9,271 bases of DNA from CAZOKH01 sp964580315 (GTDB lineage: Bacteria; Chloroflexota; Anaerolineae; Anaerolineales; Anaerolineaceae), in NCBI GenBank assembly GCA_964580315.1, contig CAZOKH010000110.1, forward strand, positions 1 to 9,271, written 5' to 3'. Under the pieces are notes generated by a model. That model had not been told where the DNA came from. It searched no databases and saw nothing but the letters and a program-made list of their open reading frames with translations. A program made the translations under genes and the position numbers. Numbering within the stretch: the stretch's first letter is position 1; the number at the start of each line of letters is the position of its first letter. Positions 7,107 to 9,271 of this stretch are shown one piece after another.

Positions 7107-8042
7107 ATGAAACAATATAACAAACATTTGTTTTCAATTTCCAAAGAAGTCAGCAGTGCATTAAAAAGCAAGCAGCCTGTTGTCGCTCTTGAGACCGCTG
7201 TTGTCACACACGGATTGCCCTATCCCGAAAATATAAACTTGGCATCAGGCCTGGAAAATGAAATTCGTTCTCAGGGCGCCGTTCCCGCTACGGTCGCTGT
7301 GATGCACGGCAAGGTGCAGGTTGGTTTGACAGCAGCAGATTTGGAAGAATTGGGCAACGGTAAATTGCCTACACGCAAAATAAGCCGGCGTGATTATGCC
7401 ATTGCTCTCACCCGCAAAGAGCTCGGTGGAACCACGGTTTGCGGCACTTTGATCGCAGCCAGCCAGGTGGGCATCAAAGTCTTTTCAACCGGCGGCATCG
7501 GCGGAATCCACCGCAATGCCCCGTTTGATGTGTCTGCTGACTTGCCCGAATTATCTCGCAGTCCACTCGTTGTTGTCTGCGCCGGCGCAAAATCTATCCT
7601 AGATTTACCCGCCACGGTGGAATACCTGGAAACGATGGGCGTTCCAGTAGTTGGTTATCAAACAAAACAGTTCCCGGCATTCTATTCAGTCGAAAGCGGA
7701 CTCCCCGTCACAGAAACTGTGCAGCACCCGCAGGAAATTGCGGAAATTGCCCGGGCTCACTGGGAAATGGGACTGGAAAGCGCTGTTCTGGTTGTCGCAC
7801 CCCCTCCTGCTGAATCGGCCATGCCGCGAGGCGAAGTGGAGAAAGTGATTGAAAAAGCAGTCAAAGAAGCCGAAAGCAAACACATCACCGGCGCAGCGGT
7901 AACACCTTTCCTGTTGAGCAAGGTCAGCGAAATGACTGGCGGAGAAAGCATGCGCGCAAACCTGGCGCTTTTGCACAACAATGCCCGGCTGGCTGCCCAG
8001 ATCGCCTGCGAACTGAGCAAGCCGGAATTTTCTCAAGCATAA
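7107..8042 (+). CDS. psuG: Pseudouridine-5'-phosphate glycosidase
   Basis: This 311-residue enzyme cleaves the C-C glycosidic bond of pseudouridine 5'-phosphate to uracil and ribose 5-phosphate, the second step of pseudouridine catabolism after PsuK. Family motifs are clear along the whole length: ALETAVVTHGLPYPEN (27-42), TRKISRRD (89-96), GGTTVCGTLIAA (107-118), STGGIGGIHRN (127-137), DVSADLPEL (141-149), VCAGAKSILD (157-166), GYQT and FPAFYS, and a late MRANLALLHNNARLAAQIA segment. Expected active-site residues are present: Glu29, Lys91, Asp145 and the Schiff-base Lys162 (Lys166 in the E. coli enzyme). The length is normal (E. coli about 312 aa). GGTGA at 7096-7100 stands 6 nt before the ATG, and the gap from psuK is 1 nt. 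No pseudouridine transporter is in the window. The 24-nt convergent gap after the stop shows no good terminator hairpin. Confidence 0.96.
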   Translation: MKQYNKHLFSISKEVSSALKSKQPVVALETAVVTHGLPYPENINLASGLENEIRSQGAVPATVAVMHGKVQVGLTAADLEELGNGKLPTRKISRRDYAIALTRKELGGTTVCGTLIAASQVGIKVFSTGGIGGIHRNAPFDVSADLPELSRSPLVVVCAGAKSILDLPATVEYLETMGVPVVGYQTKQFPAFYSVESGLPVTETVQHPQEIAEIARAHWEMGLESAVLVVAPPPAESAMPRGEVEKVIEKAVKEAESKHITGAAVTPFLLSKVSEMTGGESMRANLALLHNNARLAAQIACELSKPEFSQA

Positions 8043-8066
8043 ATTCTGAGGGATATCCTTACCTTA

Positions 8067-9095
8067 TCAGGGGCGTTGGGTAGGCGTCGGCCACCTCGTG
8101 TCAGTTGGGCGCGGTGTTCTGGTTGGCACACGCGTCATGGTCGGTTGAGGTGTCAGGGTAAGCGTGGGGGTGTTGGTTGGTCGGCGCGTATTGGTCGGCC
8201 CGGGCGTTGGTGTAATCGTCCTGGTCGGTGTTATGGTTCGTGTGAACGTCGGTGTCACGGATGGCACCGGCGTTTTGGTTGGAAGCGGTGTTAAGGACGG
8301 CATCAGCGTTGGAGTTGACGTCTGCGTTGACGTGGGTTTAACTGCTTCGCCCGTGACAGTGAATCGTCCTGATGTTTTCCAACTGGTTCCCACAAATATC
8401 CGAACTTCATACTCCCCGGGCTGCCAGTCTGCCGATGATGGGCTACAGCCAGTATATTCATACCCACCTGTTCCCCCCTCCCAGGCAGTTACAGTCGAAC
8501 AAATCACTTTCTGATCAGTCAGGCGGTACCACAGCACACTCCAGGTTGAGCCATCTATCATTTTGTCATAGCTGAAATGAGCAAACAACTCGGTCACAGG
8601 GTTGGAAAATTCAAAGGCCGGGTCAACGGGCATATAATCCTCACCAATCACTCTGGCAAATTGCAGCGGGCTGAAAACCGCATCCGGGTTACCCACTTCC
8701 AATGTGCTGATTTGAGTGGCAATTTCAGCCGGCAATTCTGGTGTGTCAGTAATGGATGGTGTGCTGGAAATGGTGGGCGTCAGTGAAATGGTTGGAGTTA
8801 AGGTGATGGTTGGCGTTAGCGTTATGGTCGGTGTCAGGGTAATGGTTGGTGATGGCGGAAAATATTGATAAACCACCGGCTCAACAAAATCGTTCAATGC
8901 ATAGGCTGCTCCAGCCAGCATAATCCCGACAAAAACCATTCTCCAGCCCCCTGCAACTTTGTCATGGCGTTTTCGGAAGAACATTAATTTTTGCCCTTCA
9001 CGAATAGCGCGGATCCCCAGAGTGATGGACAACAGGGCACCAATTATTGCCAGAAAAAATGCAGTAACAACCGTCGTGCGAATGTCGAGATTCAT
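8067..9095 (-). CDS. Membrane-anchored Thr/Pro-stalk surface protein
   Basis: This 342-residue protein has hydrophobic segments at about 8-28 and 51-67, with a basic stretch between them (about 29-52: IREGQK, FFRKRHDK) that is probably cytoplasmic, so both ends should face outward. A first Thr/Pro-rich block (81-120) repeats the hexapeptide TITLTP. A beta-rich domain follows at about 135-250 (segments TWSVLWYRLTDQKV, WQPGEYEVRIFVG, SGRFTVTG), with two cysteines at 199 and 217 that may pair. Similar 'W..PG.YE...FVG....SG.FTV' domains occur in Chloroflexota surface proteins. A second, less regular Thr/Pro/Arg block fills the C-terminus (253-342). Such stalks are often glycosylated and extend a domain from the cell surface (family knowledge, not shown here). 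The ATG at 9095 has no good Shine-Dalgarno; TATAAT at 9119-9124 precedes it. Function unknown. Confidence 0.82.
   Translation of the reverse strand: MNLDIRTTVVTAFFLAIIGALLSITLGIRAIREGQKLMFFRKRHDKVAGGWRMVFVGIMLAGAAYALNDFVEPVVYQYFPPSPTITLTPTITLTPTITLTPTISLTPTISSTPSITDTPELPAEIATQISTLEVGNPDAVFSPLQFARVIGEDYMPVDPAFEFSNPVTELFAHFSYDKMIDGSTWSVLWYRLTDQKVICSTVTAWEGGTGGYEYTGCSPSSADWQPGEYEVRIFVGTSWKTSGRFTVTGEAVKPTSTQTSTPTLMPSLTPLPTKTPVPSVTPTFTRTITPTRTITPTPGPTNTRRPTNTPTLTLTPQPTMTRVPTRTPRPTDTRWPTPTQRP
8070..8336 (-). repeat. Thr/Pro-rich low-complexity coding repeat (C-terminal stalk)
   Basis: Residues 253-342 of the surface protein consist of degenerate TPT, PTxTP and TRxPT units, giving GT-rich DNA on the plus strand. 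The units are less regular than in the N-terminal block, and arginine becomes frequent towards the end. Confidence 0.75.
8739..8855 (-). repeat. 18-bp tandem repeat encoding the hexapeptide TITLTP
   Basis: At least five consecutive 18-bp units occupy 8754-8843, with a partial unit after them. Each starts with GG on the plus strand, for example units at 8790, 8808 and 8826. They encode residues 81-119 of the surface protein as about six TxTxTP hexapeptides. The unit length is a multiple of three, so gain or loss of a unit keeps the frame. Confidence 0.8.
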
Positions 9096-9118
9096 AGTTG
9101 GTCAGCGGCCTTCACGAG

Positions 9119-9124
9119 ATTATA
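9119..9124 (-). promoter_or_regulatory. -10 box for the surface-protein gene
   Basis: A perfect TATAAT on the minus strand lies 23 nt before the ATG at 9095. No good -35 hexamer is at the standard distance; that space is taken by the T-run and hairpin at 9131-9161. Confidence 0.45.
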
Positions 9125-9130
9125 GCATGT

Positions 9131-9161
9131 AAAAAAACCAAATTCGTTGAAAATTTGGTTT
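9131..9161. promoter_or_regulatory. Inverted repeat in the divergent intergenic region
   Basis: AAACCAAATT (9135-9144) and AATTTGGTTT (9152-9161) form 10-bp arms around a 7-nt spacer. On the minus strand the hairpin is followed by a run of seven T, which resembles a Rho-independent terminator. However, no minus-strand gene is visible upstream in the window. It sits directly upstream of the TATAAT of the surface-protein gene, so an operator is an alternative reading. Confidence 0.45.
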
Positions 9162-9217
9162 GCATAAATATCATACATTGGTTAAAATCATTGAATAGCT
9201 TACATAGGAATATTTTA

Positions 9218-9271
9218 ATGGCGCTGTCAGAAGGCACACTGCTCAACAATCGTTACCGCATCGTCTCTGTT
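9218..9271 (+). CDS. Ser/Thr protein kinase, N-terminal 18 codons only
   Basis: An ATG at 9218 opens a frame that continues past the right edge, with AGGA (9206-9209) 8 nt upstream as a good ribosome binding site. The 18 visible residues, MALSEGTLLNNRYRIVSV, match the usual start of Hanks-type bacterial Ser/Thr kinases (a 'GtlL..RYrI...' strand just before the glycine-rich ATP loop), especially the form common in Anaerolineae. The kinase domain itself is outside the window, so the call depends on this short motif. Confidence 0.7.
   Translation, partial: MALSEGTLLNNRYRIVSV

Noticed and set aside
8043..8066. Terminator between psuG and the convergent surface-protein gene
   Set aside because: There is a small GGATATCC palindrome and a CTGA/TCAG pair, but no stable stem followed by a T-run in either direction.
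8164..8514. Val/Gly-rich open frame on the plus strand (VLVGRRVLVGPGVGV and similar)
   Set aside because: This is the reverse complement of the Thr/Pro repeat of the minus-strand surface protein; stop-free antisense frames are expected for such biased DNA.
8739..8855. CRISPR-like array from the regularly spaced 18-bp units
   Set aside because: The units are contiguous, degenerate at third codon positions and encode a Thr/Pro hexapeptide; there are no spacers.

Overview
The window looks like a piece of a bacterial chromosome, most likely from the Chloroflexota (Anaerolineae-like). This rests on two features only. One is a membrane protein with long Thr/Pro 'TPTxTxTP' stalks, common in that group. 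The other is a gene at the right edge whose first residues (LSEGTLLNNRYRIVSV) match the start of Anaerolineae-type Hanks Ser/Thr kinases. I could not test the taxonomy by database search. I see no mobile element, CRISPR array, integrase or phage gene.

Layout from left to right. Positions 1-415 (minus) hold the N-terminal part of a single-pass membrane-anchored protein that I do not recognise; it runs off the left edge. A tRNA-Leu(UAA) on the minus strand (532-615) has its own promoter upstream and a strong hairpin/T-tract terminator downstream. A LysE/ArgO-type amino-acid exporter (753-1370, plus) converges on a two-gene minus-strand operon. That operon encodes a multi-pass LPG-synthase-TM/'flippase-like' protein (2048-3061) and an overlapping small PHP-domain metallophosphoesterase (1399-2064).

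A tight divergent promoter region at about 3044-3097 separates that operon from the main plus-strand operon (3098-8042). The four genes of this operon overlap or nearly touch. The first two (3098-4465 and 4458-6152) encode divergent membrane proteins, each with two N-terminal membrane segments followed by what I read as an SPFH/band-7-like region. The last two are psuK (pseudouridine kinase) and psuG (pseudouridine-5'-phosphate glycosidase). Together these would turn pseudouridine into uracil plus ribose 5-phosphate. The joins are an 8-nt overlap, a 4-nt ATGA overlap and a 1-nt gap, so the SPFH-like pair and the pseudouridine salvage genes are probably co-translated. This association is the most interesting part of the window.

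On the right, a minus-strand gene (8067-9095) encodes a membrane-anchored surface protein with a beta-rich domain between two Thr/Pro-rich stalks. A 145-nt divergent intergenic region with a 10-bp-arm inverted repeat separates it from the truncated Ser/Thr kinase gene, which begins at 9218 on the plus strand.
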